Below are positions 16,448-24,061 of a stretch of DNA of 32,624 bases, one piece after another. Location of the stretch: positions 1 to 32,624 of the forward strand of contig JAQWJG010000050.1 of assembly GCA_029248485.1 (NCBI GenBank). Direction: 5' to 3'. Made by a program: the position numbers and the translations under genes. Under the pieces are notes generated by a model. It searched no databases. It was not told where the DNA came from and saw nothing but the letters and a program-made list of their open reading frames with translations. Position 1 is the first letter of the stretch, and each line of letters begins with the position of its first letter. This DNA is from SAR86 cluster bacterium. GTDB lineage: Bacteria > Pseudomonadota > Gammaproteobacteria > SAR86 > D2472.

Positions 16448-17461
16448 ATTTTTTGCTAAGAGAGCATCGTAAATAGATATAGATTGTTTCTCAGATTCAA
16501 TTATTAAACTCTTTACTCTGGCTGCTATTTCTTTTAATGACTCATCAGTTTCAGCGTCATTTTTATTTAAGAAATCTTTAGTCAAACCTATTACCCCTCC
16601 TGAATTTATCAAAATATCTGGTATAAAGATTATTCCCATTTGCTCTAATTCATTGGCAACTGTCCCATCAAGCAATTGATTATTTGCGCCTCCAGCAATG
16701 ATTTTACAATTGAGATTATGAATAGATTCTTTTGTAAAGATAGCGCCCACAGCACAAGGAGAAAATAAATCACACTCAATTGAGAAAGCATCATCAACAC
16801 ATATAATATTTTTGTTATTAATTCCATCTAATTTTGATTGGTCTATATCTGATATAAACACCTTAGCTCCTGAGTTTGCTAAATGTTCAGCAAGGCGCAT
16901 ACCAACACTGCCAGCTCCCTGAATTGCAATTTTTTTATTTTTTAGACCTTCAGAAAAATATATTTCTATTGCTTGTTCAATTGAATAAAAGAGGCCTTTT
17001 GCAGTAAATGGTCCGGGATCCAAATTATCAAAAACATGATCAGTATGATGTTTAATGAACCTAATATCCTCAAGAGTTATGCCTATATCTTCAGCAGAAA
17101 TATACGAACCTTTTAGAAGATTTAAAAAAGAAGCAAATGATCGAAGCATGTCTTCAGATTTATTGCCTTGGTCAAAGATTACAGCTTTTCCGCCTCCAAA
17201 TGGAATATTTGCTATATTATTTTTATCTGTCATTCCTCTAGATAAACGCAAAACATCATTCAATCCGGCTTCAAACGAATCATATTTTCTATATCTACAG
17301 CCGCCAATAGCTGGGCCTTTTACAGAACTGTGAATAGCAATTAAGGATTTAAGTCCTACTAGCTCATCTTCATAATAATAAACTTTCTCATGATTGAACT
17401 CATGATGTGAAGATACGTTAATCCCATTAAAATTTATATCTGTAATATCTTTAAAAATCAT
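16442..17461 (-). CDS. Leu/Glu/Phe/Val-type NAD-dependent amino acid dehydrogenase
   Basis: Enzymes of this family reversibly deaminate branched-chain or aromatic amino acids to 2-oxo acids. The protein has the early motif VGLKSLIAIHSSVKGPAIGG, the catalytic Lys in ANIPFGGGKAVI, and a Rossmann motif IQGAGSVGMRLAEHLANSG in the C-terminal half, then GGANNQL and PDILINSGGVIG. It most resembles leucine dehydrogenase; substrate is not certain. The frame is open to an ATG at 17512, one base from the divergent rnt start, but those 17 residues are not family-like and leave no space for promoters, so ATG 17461 (339 residues) is chosen. Confidence 0.87.
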   Translation of the reverse strand: MIFKDITDINFNGINVSSHHEFNHEKVYYYEDELVGLKSLIAIHSSVKGPAIGGCRYRKYDSFEAGLNDVLRLSRGMTDKNNIANIPFGGGKAVIFDQGNKSEDMLRSFASFLNLLKGSYISAEDIGITLEDIRFIKHHTDHVFDNLDPGPFTAKGLFYSIEQAIEIYFSEGLKNKKIAIQGAGSVGMRLAEHLANSGAKVFISDIDQSKLDGINNKNIICVDDAFSIECDLFSPCAVGAIFTKESIHNLNCKIIAGGANNQLLDGTVANELEQMGIIFIPDILINSGGVIGLTKDFLNKNDAETDESLKEIAARVKSLIIESEKQSISIYDALLAKNL

Positions 17462-17512
17462 ATATGTATGAAAAATTTCGTTTATATTATACGTGCATAT
17501 TAAAGGGGTCAT

Positions 17513-18100
17513 ATGTTAAAGGAAAGGTTTAGAAAATTTTTACCTGTTGTCGTTGATCTGGAAACAGGTGGATTTGATTCTAAAAAAAATGCTATTTTAG
17601 AAATCGCTATCCAGTTGATCGATGAGGAAGATTCAAGGTTAGTCTTAGGGGAGTCTCATAGATTTCACATAGAGCCTTTTGAGAATCTAATTGTAGCTAA
17701 AGACGCTCTTGAGTTTCTTAAACTGGATTTAAATCACCCATTAAGAGTGGCAGTTGAAGAAAGATTTGCTCTTCAAGAAACTTTTAAAATAATTAATAAA
17801 CAAAAAAATAAATATGAATGCTCAAGAGCTATATTGGTTGGTCACAATGCATTTTTTGATCACAGTTTTCTTCTGGAAGCATGTTTAAGAAATAACATTA
17901 AAAAATCTCCATTTCATCCCTTCTCTTTAATTGATACAGTGAGTTTAGGAGTGCTTGCAACAAAACAGACTGTTTTAGCAAGAATATGTAATGAATTAGA
18001 CATCTCATATGATAATGAGGAGGCTCATAGTGCAGCATATGATGCAATGGTTACTGCTCAGGTTTTCTGCAAGATCATTAATAATTTCGATCTAAATTAA
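17513..18100 (+). CDS. rnt: Ribonuclease T
   Basis: RNase T trims 3' ends of tRNA and other stable RNAs. The 195-residue DEDDh exonuclease shows ExoI (VVDLETGGFD), ExoII (LVGHNAFFDHSFL) and ExoIII (AHSAAYDAMVTAQVF) motifs, and the N-terminal ERFRKFLPVVVDLETGG typical of RNase T. GGGG four bases before the ATG serves as ribosome-binding site. It is gammaproteobacteria-restricted, which supports the taxonomic call. The 51 bases between it and the divergent dehydrogenase include TATATT/TATTAT stretches that could be -10 elements. It ends five bases from the next, convergent gene. Confidence 0.93.
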   Translation: MLKERFRKFLPVVVDLETGGFDSKKNAILEIAIQLIDEEDSRLVLGESHRFHIEPFENLIVAKDALEFLKLDLNHPLRVAVEERFALQETFKIINKQKNKYECSRAILVGHNAFFDHSFLLEACLRNNIKKSPFHPFSLIDTVSLGVLATKQTVLARICNELDISYDNEEAHSAAYDAMVTAQVFCKIINNFDLN

Positions 18101-18105
18101 AATTT

Positions 18106-18831
18106 TTACAAACTCAGGGAATCCCCAACGTGCCTACAACTTGTGTGCATAAGATTAAGCTGTTTATAGGACTCCTTAATGCTTAGTAAAAAGCTTATTA
18201 AACCTCTTGTTTGTTTAGGGGCAACACCCGTTGGAATTAGATATCTAGCATTTAATTGTGTTTGAGCTAATTTTGCTTGATTGAGATCCATTGAAACTTG
18301 AACTAATCCAAAAACCTTAACCATGTCTACGGTGACAATACATGCATCAACATTATCTAGTTCAAGCTTTGGATTAAACATATGAGGCTCATGAAAAACC
18401 TTTGATCTAGAGTCACTTAATAAATATGAAAATGTTGTCGTATTATATGGCTTGCCTGCTTTGCAAATTTTGATTGTTAATGAATTAAGCTCATAAGTGT
18501 TATTAGAAGTAACCACATTTATATTGGTAAAACTTAATTTTGATAAAATTTTTGAAGCTTCATGAGTTGTATATATAGGTATATTTTTTTTGAAGATCTT
18601 CAATGATTCTTCATCCAGATGATCTGAAAAATGGGCGGTAATAATAATATGGGTAACCTTATCAATTAGATTGTATTTTAATAGGTATGGTGTCTGAGTT
18701 GAATCACGATTTAACAGCCAATTATATCTAGGGAAGACTTGCTTTTGTGTAAGCCATGGGTCTACAACGATCAAATCATCTTTATTTGAATAAACCCATG
18801 ATTGATAGTCGTCACCTCTTATAATTTGCAT
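18106..18831 (-). CDS. Metallo-beta-lactamase-fold protein with a degenerate metal motif
   Basis: The 241-residue protein has the beginning of an MBL fold (DDLIVVDPWL, residues 18-27), then IIITAHFSDHLDEESLKIF near 62-80, where HxHxDH is expected. Only the final Asp-His of that motif aligns; the first two metal His positions are Ala and Phe. A later FHEPH (near 142) and VTVDMVKVFG occupy typical strands. Function and substrate are unknown. It is divergent from the bacterioferritin-like gene with a Fur-like site between them, positioned to cover its own likely -10, so it may be iron-repressed. An annotation as plain hydrolase would overstate what the residues show. Confidence 0.72.
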   Translation of the reverse strand: MQIIRGDDYQSWVYSNKDDLIVVDPWLTQKQVFPRYNWLLNRDSTQTPYLLKYNLIDKVTHIIITAHFSDHLDEESLKIFKKNIPIYTTHEASKILSKLSFTNINVVTSNNTYELNSLTIKICKAGKPYNTTTFSYLLSDSRSKVFHEPHMFNPKLELDNVDACIVTVDMVKVFGLVQVSMDLNQAKLAQTQLNARYLIPTGVAPKQTRGLISFLLSIKESYKQLNLMHTSCRHVGDSLSL

Positions 18832-18869
18832 TTATGTATAATTTCATAAATGAGAATAAATACCATAGT

Positions 18870-18888
18870 GATAATGATTATCATTAAA
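18870..18888. promoter_or_regulatory. Fur box between the MBL-fold gene and bfr
   Basis: The 19 bases GATAATGATTATCATTAAA match the E. coli Fur consensus at 16 of 19 positions, the differences being the central A/T and the last two bases. It is the only such site I noticed in the window and lies beside a bacterioferritin-like gene, which makes biological sense. It overlaps the candidate -10 of the MBL-fold gene and sits about 20 bases upstream of the candidate -35 of bfr. Confidence 0.72.
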
Positions 18889-18905
18889 AAAATACCTTAA
18901 ATCAA
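18877..18905 (-). promoter_or_regulatory. Candidate promoter of the MBL-fold gene
   Basis: On the minus strand TTGATT (18905-18900) and GATAAT (18882-18877) are separated by exactly 17 bases. The -10 lies within the Fur box. The transcript would start near 18870, leaving a leader of about 40 bases before the ATG at 18831. Placement predicts repression by iron-loaded Fur. Confidence 0.45.
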
Positions 18906-18908
18906 TGC

Positions 18909-18937
18909 TTTACATATTAGATAAAACAAAATACATT
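18909..18937 (+). promoter_or_regulatory. Candidate promoter of the bacterioferritin-like gene
   Basis: TTTACA (18909-18914) and TACATT (18932-18937) are spaced by 17 bases, five and four matches to the sigma-70 hexamers. The start site would be near 18944, 30 bases before the gene. The Fur box lies upstream of the -35, a position more compatible with activation or no effect than with simple repression. Confidence 0.4.
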
Positions 18938-18973
18938 ATGTCGTGAAACTAATGAATGCAATACGGAGATAAC

Positions 18974-19414
18974 ATGGAAATGAAGGAAATAAATTCAAAT
19001 GAAGTATGTGACATATTAAATGAAATCATGGAATACGAACTTGCTGGTGTGGTTCGTTATACACACTCCTCTTTGATGGTTACAGGGCCCTATAGATTAC
19101 CGATAGTTACATTTCTAAAAGAGCAAGCTACTGAATCAATGCTTCATGCTCAGCAAGCTGGAGAATTATTAGTTGGACTAGACGGGCATCCAAGCCTTAG
19201 GGTTGCAAAGATAGAAGAAACCCACAGGCATTCTATTAAAGATATTTTAGAAGAAGGACTTGAGCATGAATTGCACGCTTTAAGTTTATACAAAAAATTA
19301 CTTATGAGCGTTGCTGATGCATCTGTTTATTTAGAAGAATATGCTAGAAGCATGATAGGCGAAGAAGAGCAACACTCACTTGAGCTTAAAGCGATGCTAA
19401 AAGACTTTGGCTGA
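18974..19414 (+). CDS. bfr: Bacterioferritin-like ferritin-fold protein
   Basis: Ferritin-like four-helix proteins oxidise and store iron or detoxify peroxide. The 146-residue protein has the expected diiron ligands: Glu in NEIMEYELAGVVRYTHSS, Glu and His in ESMLHAQQAGE, Glu in EEGLEHELHALSLYKKLL, and Glu-x-x-His in EEEQHSLELKAML. Whether a haem-binding Met is present is not clear. GGAG at 18965-18968 fixes the start at ATG 18974 rather than at 18956. The Fur box and promoter upstream and grxD downstream (convergent, three bases away) fit an iron-homeostasis locus; Pseudomonas also keeps rnt, bfrB and grxD close together. Confidence 0.83.
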   Translation: MEMKEINSNEVCDILNEIMEYELAGVVRYTHSSLMVTGPYRLPIVTFLKEQATESMLHAQQAGELLVGLDGHPSLRVAKIEETHRHSIKDILEEGLEHELHALSLYKKLLMSVADASVYLEEYARSMIGEEEQHSLELKAMLKDFG

Positions 19415-19417
19415 TAT

Positions 19418-19732
19418 TTAAGAGGCTGCTTCCTTGATAAGGCTTTGCAGATCACCGGACTCATGCATTTCGGTTACTATGTCACATCCGCCAATTAACT
19501 CACCAGTAACGAAAACTTGTGGGAAAGTTGGCCAATCTGAAATGCTTGGTAAATTTTCTCTTATATCTTGATTTTCCAGGATATCAACATAGGAAAATTC
19601 AGCACCGCAATCTATTAAAGCTTGCACTGTTCTTGCAGAAAAGCCACATTTAGGCTCATAAGGCGATCCTTTCATATAAATTAGAATATTATTATCTTTA
19701 ATCTGGCTTTTTATTTTATCTTCAATTGACAT
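19418..19732 (-). CDS. grxD: Monothiol glutaredoxin GrxD
   Basis: GrxD binds and transfers [2Fe-2S] clusters with glutathione. The 104-residue protein has the monothiol active site CGFS in KGSPYEPKCGFSARTVQAL (near residues 20-38), the glutathione-binding WPTFPQVFVTGELIGGCD, and normal length. Its ATG shares one base with the pdxJ stop (TAATG), so it is translationally coupled to pdxJ. It is last in the minus-strand unit headed by the ketosteroid-dehydrogenase-like gene. Confidence 0.95.
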   Translation of the reverse strand: MSIEDKIKSQIKDNNILIYMKGSPYEPKCGFSARTVQALIDCGAEFSYVDILENQDIRENLPSISDWPTFPQVFVTGELIGGCDIVTEMHESGDLQSLIKEAAS

Positions 19733-20487
19733 TAGTCTTTCCTAACTGATTCGATGTATTTAATTATGGTGTCCTCAAACCCAAATTTCAATGCATCTGT
19801 GATAATTGCATGGCCAATTGAGACTTCATCCACCCTTCCACACTCTATTAAATGAGGAAGATTATCTAAATTCAAATCATGTCCTGCATTAATCCCAAGG
19901 TTTAGGCTTTGTGCCTCATTAATACATTTTACAATTTCATTTTTAGTGATGTTGAAATTATCTAAATCTTCAACTTGTTGATAATTTGCAAATGGGCCTG
20001 TATAGATTTCAATTCTATCAAATCCGATTTGCGCAGCATATTCGACAGAATTAATATTGGCATCAATAAATAAACTTGTTCTTAGAGGGTATTCTTTCAA
20101 AGAGTTTATAAAATCTTTTAATGCTTCATCTCTATACCCTGGTTGCCATCCATGATCTGAAGTGATTTGCAGCAAATCATCAGGTACTAAAGTTACTTGG
20201 CTTGGTAGTGACTGGGTGCACAATTCTTGAAAGCCCACGAAATCTCCATGAGGCAAAGAAAATGGATTACCTTCTAAATTAAATTCAATATTATGATCCT
20301 TACAAAGCTTAGAGATACTTATTGCATCAACAGATGTGGCATGACGATGGTCAGGTCTGGGATGCAAAGTTATACCGTCAACTCCAAGATCAATACATTT
20401 TTTTGCATAATCGATAAGCGATGGGTTGTCATTACCTCGAGAGTTTCTAATCAAAGCAATTTTATTTAAATTAACGCTAAGTTTCAT
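19732..20487 (-). CDS. pdxJ: Pyridoxine 5'-phosphate synthase PdxJ
   Basis: PdxJ condenses 1-deoxyxylulose 5-phosphate with 3-amino-2-oxopropyl phosphate to pyridoxine 5'-phosphate. The 251-residue TIM-barrel protein begins MKLSVNLNKIALIRNSRG (family: VNIDHIATLRNARG), carries GVDGITLHPRPDHRH (near residues 35-49) with the conserved His/Arg, and ends with the GHDLNLDNL and EVSIGHAI phosphate-binding segments. The HPRPDHRH variant differs from the HLREDRRH of E. coli. Elsewhere pdxJ commonly follows recO; here it follows catabolic-looking genes by 14 bases. Confidence 0.94.
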   Translation of the reverse strand: MKLSVNLNKIALIRNSRGNDNPSLIDYAKKCIDLGVDGITLHPRPDHRHATSVDAISISKLCKDHNIEFNLEGNPFSLPHGDFVGFQELCTQSLPSQVTLVPDDLLQITSDHGWQPGYRDEALKDFINSLKEYPLRTSLFIDANINSVEYAAQIGFDRIEIYTGPFANYQQVEDLDNFNITKNEIVKCINEAQSLNLGINAGHDLNLDNLPHLIECGRVDEVSIGHAIITDALKFGFEDTIIKYIESVRKD

Positions 20488-20501
20488 AGAAGATCAATGG
20501 G

Positions 20502-20930
20502 CTAGTCTCTATTTTTAAAATCATCAACATTGAGATCAATTGAATTGATATCATTAGGTTGAGTAATACATGACTCATCCCAAAAAGCTCTTCCACTTAT
20601 AATTTTACCTTTTTCATTTACGATAAAATGATCAACAATTGAAATATCCATGCCTGAATTATCATTGATATTTCTTACTTGCATGACAGCTTTCAAAATA
20701 CCCTCATTGGCACAAATGATGGTTTCAACATTTGTAGGTTTGATTTGCATTCCCTCTGAATGGCCAAAATCCCAAAAGTCGCATATGGCTTCAATGCCGA
20801 CACAAGGGTCTGCGCCTACTGGATCTTCAAAAATAGCCTCGTCATCCCAAAGACTTTTAAATAATAATTTATCATTATTATCATATGCAAGAACATAGCC
20901 ATTTAATGCTGCTTGAACCTTATCTTTCAT
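20502..20930 (-). CDS. Ketosteroid-isomerase-like protein with complete catalytic triad
   Basis: This 142-residue NTF2-fold protein resembles bacterial delta5-3-ketosteroid isomerase more than a generic SnoaL-like protein. Tyr12, Asp36 (in FEDPVGADP) and Asp100 (in IVDHF) line up with Tyr14, Asp38 (in VEDPVGSEP) and Asp99 (in PIDHF) of the Comamonas testosteroni enzyme, with the same 24-residue Tyr-Asp spacing. The following GKIISGRAFWDE also parallels GKVVSMRALFGE. The likely reaction is proton transfer that moves a C=C bond next to a ketone in a ring substrate; the actual substrate is unknown. It is cotranscribed with SnoaL-like, SDR and FAD-dehydrogenase genes (gap of eight bases upstream). 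The alignment is from memory and by eye. Confidence 0.75.
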   Translation of the reverse strand: MKDKVQAALNGYVLAYDNNDKLLFKSLWDDEAIFEDPVGADPCVGIEAICDFWDFGHSEGMQIKPTNVETIICANEGILKAVMQVRNINDNSGMDISIVDHFIVNEKGKIISGRAFWDESCITQPNDINSIDLNVDDFKNRD

Positions 20931-20938
20931 GTTTTTTC

Positions 20939-21424
20939 CTATTTTTGAATACCTTTTTCTTTTAAAAGTATCTTAGTAAATTTATCCTCTGGGTTTATAG
21001 GCGACACTTGCTCCCATATCCGATCATATTCAGAATGCTGAATCAGCCATTGATCATTAATTTTTATATATTTATCTTCATACAAAGCAGTTCCTTGTGT
21101 AACGCTGCCTAGATCAAAATTATAAAAGATGTCCTGCAGATACCATTTGCCAGTTGCCTCAGTTTGTGAACTAACATCTATCTCTGGGTGATGAGCCGTG
21201 TGCATAGCAGCAGTTTGATTGTGAAAGGCATGGGTAAGGCTATCTTTGATAGTATCTTTACCCTCAGATTCCCATCTGTAAGTACCTCCTCGATAATCAA
21301 TTGTTATATCGGGTGCAAATACATTATCAAGTAAATCAAAGTCAGCCATATCTATCGCTCTAAAGTATCTGTGCTTTAGATTTTTAATTTCTTCAATATC
21401 AATTAATTTTTGTAATTTATCCAT
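20939..21424 (-). CDS. SnoaL-like (NTF2-fold) protein
   Basis: The 161-residue protein starts MDKLQKLIDIEEIKNLKHRYFRAIDMADFDLLDNVFAPD, the usual beginning of the SnoaL_4 / scytalone-dehydratase-like group that includes bile-acid dehydratase BaiE. It contains the AMHTAHHPEIDV and WYLQDIFYNFD strands and the late HSEYDRIWE segment, common in this group. Such proteins are dehydratases, isomerases or non-catalytic binding proteins, so no reaction can be assigned. It lies between the SDR (six bases) and the ketosteroid-isomerase-like gene and probably acts on the same pathway. Confidence 0.75.
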   Translation of the reverse strand: MDKLQKLIDIEEIKNLKHRYFRAIDMADFDLLDNVFAPDITIDYRGGTYRWESEGKDTIKDSLTHAFHNQTAAMHTAHHPEIDVSSQTEATGKWYLQDIFYNFDLGSVTQGTALYEDKYIKINDQWLIQHSEYDRIWEQVSPINPEDKFTKILLKEKGIQK

Positions 21425-21430
21425 CTTTAA

Positions 21431-22183
21431 TCACCTAAGATAGGCTTGGCCTCCATCCAGCATGATGGTTGATCCAGTAATGTAATTCATACCATCAGAT
21501 AAAATATGACAAACTGCTTGCCCAATATCATCTTTACAGTCACCCACCCTTCCGAGTGGAATGGTTTTAAGAAATTCACTTGCTTCTTCAGGATGTTCAT
21601 TCATCCACCAGTCCATGCCAGTTGATTTGGCCAATGGCATTATACAATTCACTAAAATATTATCTGGACCCCATTCAACAGCTGCAGCCCTTGATAAAGA
21701 ACGAATTGATTCTTTTACTGCAGCATATGCACCATAAGAATTTGAATCAGGCCTTAAAGCAGAAGAGCTAGCCAAGTTAATAATTTTGCCATCTCCTTTG
21801 AGATATGGATGACTTGCTTTCATAAAACGGAATGTTGCCAATGGTCCTGAATCCCATCCATTTACAAACGACTCATCTGTAACATCTAAGATGTTTCCTA
21901 ATGGAACTTCTTGAGCATTATTTACTAGAATATTTAATGAATTAAATTTCGAAAGTGTTGATTCTATGGAGCTAATAATTGATTCATTATTTTTAACATC
22001 ACATTCAAAAGCTATGGCTGATCCACCCTCTTGATTTATTTCACTAGCAACAGATTCAACTTTAGAAAGAGTCCTGCCAACCAAACAAACGTTTGCGCCA
22101 TGAGAAGCAAGTGCGCGAGCAATGCCTTCACCAACACCTTGTCCAGAACCGGTAATTAATGCAGTTTTATCTGAAAAATCCAT
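21431..22183 (-). CDS. Short-chain dehydrogenase/reductase
   Basis: A classical SDR of 250 residues: cofactor motif TGSGQGVGEGIA near residue 11, NNAQE in place of NNAG, Ser in NLASSSALRP, and YAAVK as the Tyr-x-x-x-Lys pair. It ends ITGSTIMLDGGQAYLR. Arg36 region (CLVGRTLSK) suggests NADP preference, by inference. The substrate is not evident; the neighbours point to a hydroxy/keto group on a ring compound. It begins one base after the stop of the FAD-dehydrogenase gene, so expression is tightly coupled. It is not a second fabG: it is in a different unit and lacks the FabG-type NNAGI. Confidence 0.85.
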   Translation of the reverse strand: MDFSDKTALITGSGQGVGEGIARALASHGANVCLVGRTLSKVESVASEINQEGGSAIAFECDVKNNESIISSIESTLSKFNSLNILVNNAQEVPLGNILDVTDESFVNGWDSGPLATFRFMKASHPYLKGDGKIINLASSSALRPDSNSYGAYAAVKESIRSLSRAAAVEWGPDNILVNCIMPLAKSTGMDWWMNEHPEEASEFLKTIPLGRVGDCKDDIGQAVCHILSDGMNYITGSTIMLDGGQAYLR

Positions 22184-22184
22184 G

Positions 22185-23894
22185 TTAAAAATTTGAGCCA
22201 GTAATATCTTTTGCGGCTAAATAGCCAAAAGTCATAGCTGGACCAAGTGTTGAGCCTGGGCCAGGATAGGTTGGCAATAAAGCAGTGGAGCAATTACCAC
22301 ATGCGTAAAGTCCCTTGATGGGTTTGCCTTCTTTGTTGAGAACCCTTGCATTAGTATCTATAACAAGACCACCAGCAGTACCCATTTCACCCGGATACAA
22401 AACCATGCAATAAAAAGGTCCTGTTTCTAGTGGCGCAAGGCATGGATTGGGTGTAACTGATGGATCACCATAATATCTATCATAAACACTGTCACCACGT
22501 TGAAGATCAAGATCTTTCCCTGTCGCAGCATATTTATTAACTTTTGCCTGAGTTGCTAGAAGACCTTCAACATTAATACCAGCAATATTCGCTAACTCTT
22601 CCAAAGTTTCACCCTTGGATAAAAAAGATGGCGTCCACCACTCTTTGGGAACAGCAGAATCTGGTTGCATGGACGATTGAAGCAAGGGTCCACAAGGACG
22701 ATTTTTTCTAAATGTACTATCAAAAATCATGAAACAAGGAGCGCAGGGGTTGCCTTCTGCATATTTCTCAAACATATCATTAACAAAACTGACATAGTTT
22801 TGAGATTCATTTGAAAATCTCTCACCATTTTTATTTACAGTAAAGTTACCAGGCATGGATTTATCAACCATTGAAAGCCAGCCTTTATCCTGTCCAGGAA
22901 CTTTCATTACTGTGGACCACCAACCAGTATCCATTTGATGGGTATCTGCTCCTAACCTTAATGCTGCTTTTAAAGCATCACCTGTATTAAATGTATTGGC
23001 AGCACTCCATTCTATATTTGTAGGTTTTGGTAAATATTGATCTCTCAAATTTTGGTCTTTTTCGAACCCTCCAGAAGCTAGAATAACCCCTTTGTTCGCT
23101 TTAATATTTATGTCAGTATTATTTTGACTGGCTCTAATACCTATGACTGAGCCATTTTCGTCAATGAGATCAGTCATTGATGTTTCTGTCCACAAATCTA
23201 CATTTCTATCTTGCAAGGATAAGATTAACCGTGCAACGCCTGCATTACCCATTGTAAGCCTGCGGTCTTTCCACCCCCACTTAAATCTCATAGGTATATC
23301 TAAAATATATTTGGTAAATAATTTAGCAAACAAAGATTTCCAACCAGGTAATGCTCCTAATAATAACTGACCCTCGACCTGAGTAAAATTCATATTTATT
23401 GGGCCCATGGTAAAAGCAGTTTGCGGATGTTGCTCTCTTAATTTGCCTAGACCTTTACCAAGTTTAGTTCCATTTATCGGTTCTGGCTCCATGGATCTGT
23501 TACCAGCTTTACCCCCGGGGTTGTCAGGAAAGTAGTCAGGATAATGAGCTAAATTTCTATATTTAACTTGAGAATTTTCGTGAAGATAATCAATCATTTT
23601 TGGGCCTTCAGAAAGGTAGGTCTCAACCAATTCATCTTTGATTTTACCTGGTGGTGAGACACTATTTATATAGTCTCTAGCATCTTCATTAGAATCATCA
23701 ACGTTCTCAGCTTTGGCATATCTATTGTTTGGTATCCATACTCCACCACCAGAAGTCGCAGACGTTCCTCCAAACTGATCGCTTTTTTCTATTACTAAAG
23801 TTTTTGCTCCGCCATCGTGACTGCATAAAGCAGATGTTAAGGCTCCATTCCCAGAACCAACCACTACAACATCAAATTCATAATCCCATTTCAT
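22185..23894 (-). CDS. 3-ketosteroid delta1-dehydrogenase-like FAD oxidoreductase
   Basis: The 569-residue flavoprotein has the N-terminal FAD motif VVVVGSGNGALTSA (residues 9-22), EKSDQFGGTSATSGGGVWIP, the ILASGGFE segment, and the C-terminal YPGPGSTLGPAMTFGYLAA that is characteristic of the KstD group. The FYCMVLYPGEMGTAGGL stretch carries a Tyr at the position of the catalytic Tyr487 of Rhodococcus KstD, followed by the conserved Gly residues. KstD removes two hydrogens from ring A of 3-ketosteroids; relatives act on other ring ketones or are fumarate-reductase-like. Length is typical for KstD. It leads a six-gene minus-strand unit and faces the nitronate-monooxygenase-like gene across 167 bases. 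Confidence 0.8.
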   Translation of the reverse strand: MKWDYEFDVVVVGSGNGALTSALCSHDGGAKTLVIEKSDQFGGTSATSGGGVWIPNNRYAKAENVDDSNEDARDYINSVSPPGKIKDELVETYLSEGPKMIDYLHENSQVKYRNLAHYPDYFPDNPGGKAGNRSMEPEPINGTKLGKGLGKLREQHPQTAFTMGPINMNFTQVEGQLLLGALPGWKSLFAKLFTKYILDIPMRFKWGWKDRRLTMGNAGVARLILSLQDRNVDLWTETSMTDLIDENGSVIGIRASQNNTDINIKANKGVILASGGFEKDQNLRDQYLPKPTNIEWSAANTFNTGDALKAALRLGADTHQMDTGWWSTVMKVPGQDKGWLSMVDKSMPGNFTVNKNGERFSNESQNYVSFVNDMFEKYAEGNPCAPCFMIFDSTFRKNRPCGPLLQSSMQPDSAVPKEWWTPSFLSKGETLEELANIAGINVEGLLATQAKVNKYAATGKDLDLQRGDSVYDRYYGDPSVTPNPCLAPLETGPFYCMVLYPGEMGTAGGLVIDTNARVLNKEGKPIKGLYACGNCSTALLPTYPGPGSTLGPAMTFGYLAAKDITGSNF

Positions 23895-24061
23895 AATATT
23901 AATTTTTTCTTAAATTGTAACTAATTCACTATAACCTAAATGGAATTTTTTAAAAAAATTGAATTAATCTTTTTTGTTATTGACAAAATTTTGCTAGTTG
24001 ATACTCGCAAATTATTTTTATTAATGTCTATAATCTACTTTTATATATAGGTTAAGAAATT

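Noticed and set aside
17462..17512. Longer start for the amino acid dehydrogenase
   Set aside because: It leaves no space to the divergent rnt start and the added 17 residues are not family-like.
23980..24034. Perfect TTGACA and TATAAT before the nitronate-monooxygenase-like gene
   Set aside because: They are 43 bases apart, far outside sigma-70 spacing, so they do not form one promoter.
23932..24054. Inverted TAACCTA / TAGGTTA flanking the same divergent region
   Set aside because: A seven-base match is expected by chance in a region of this size and AT content; not called an operator.
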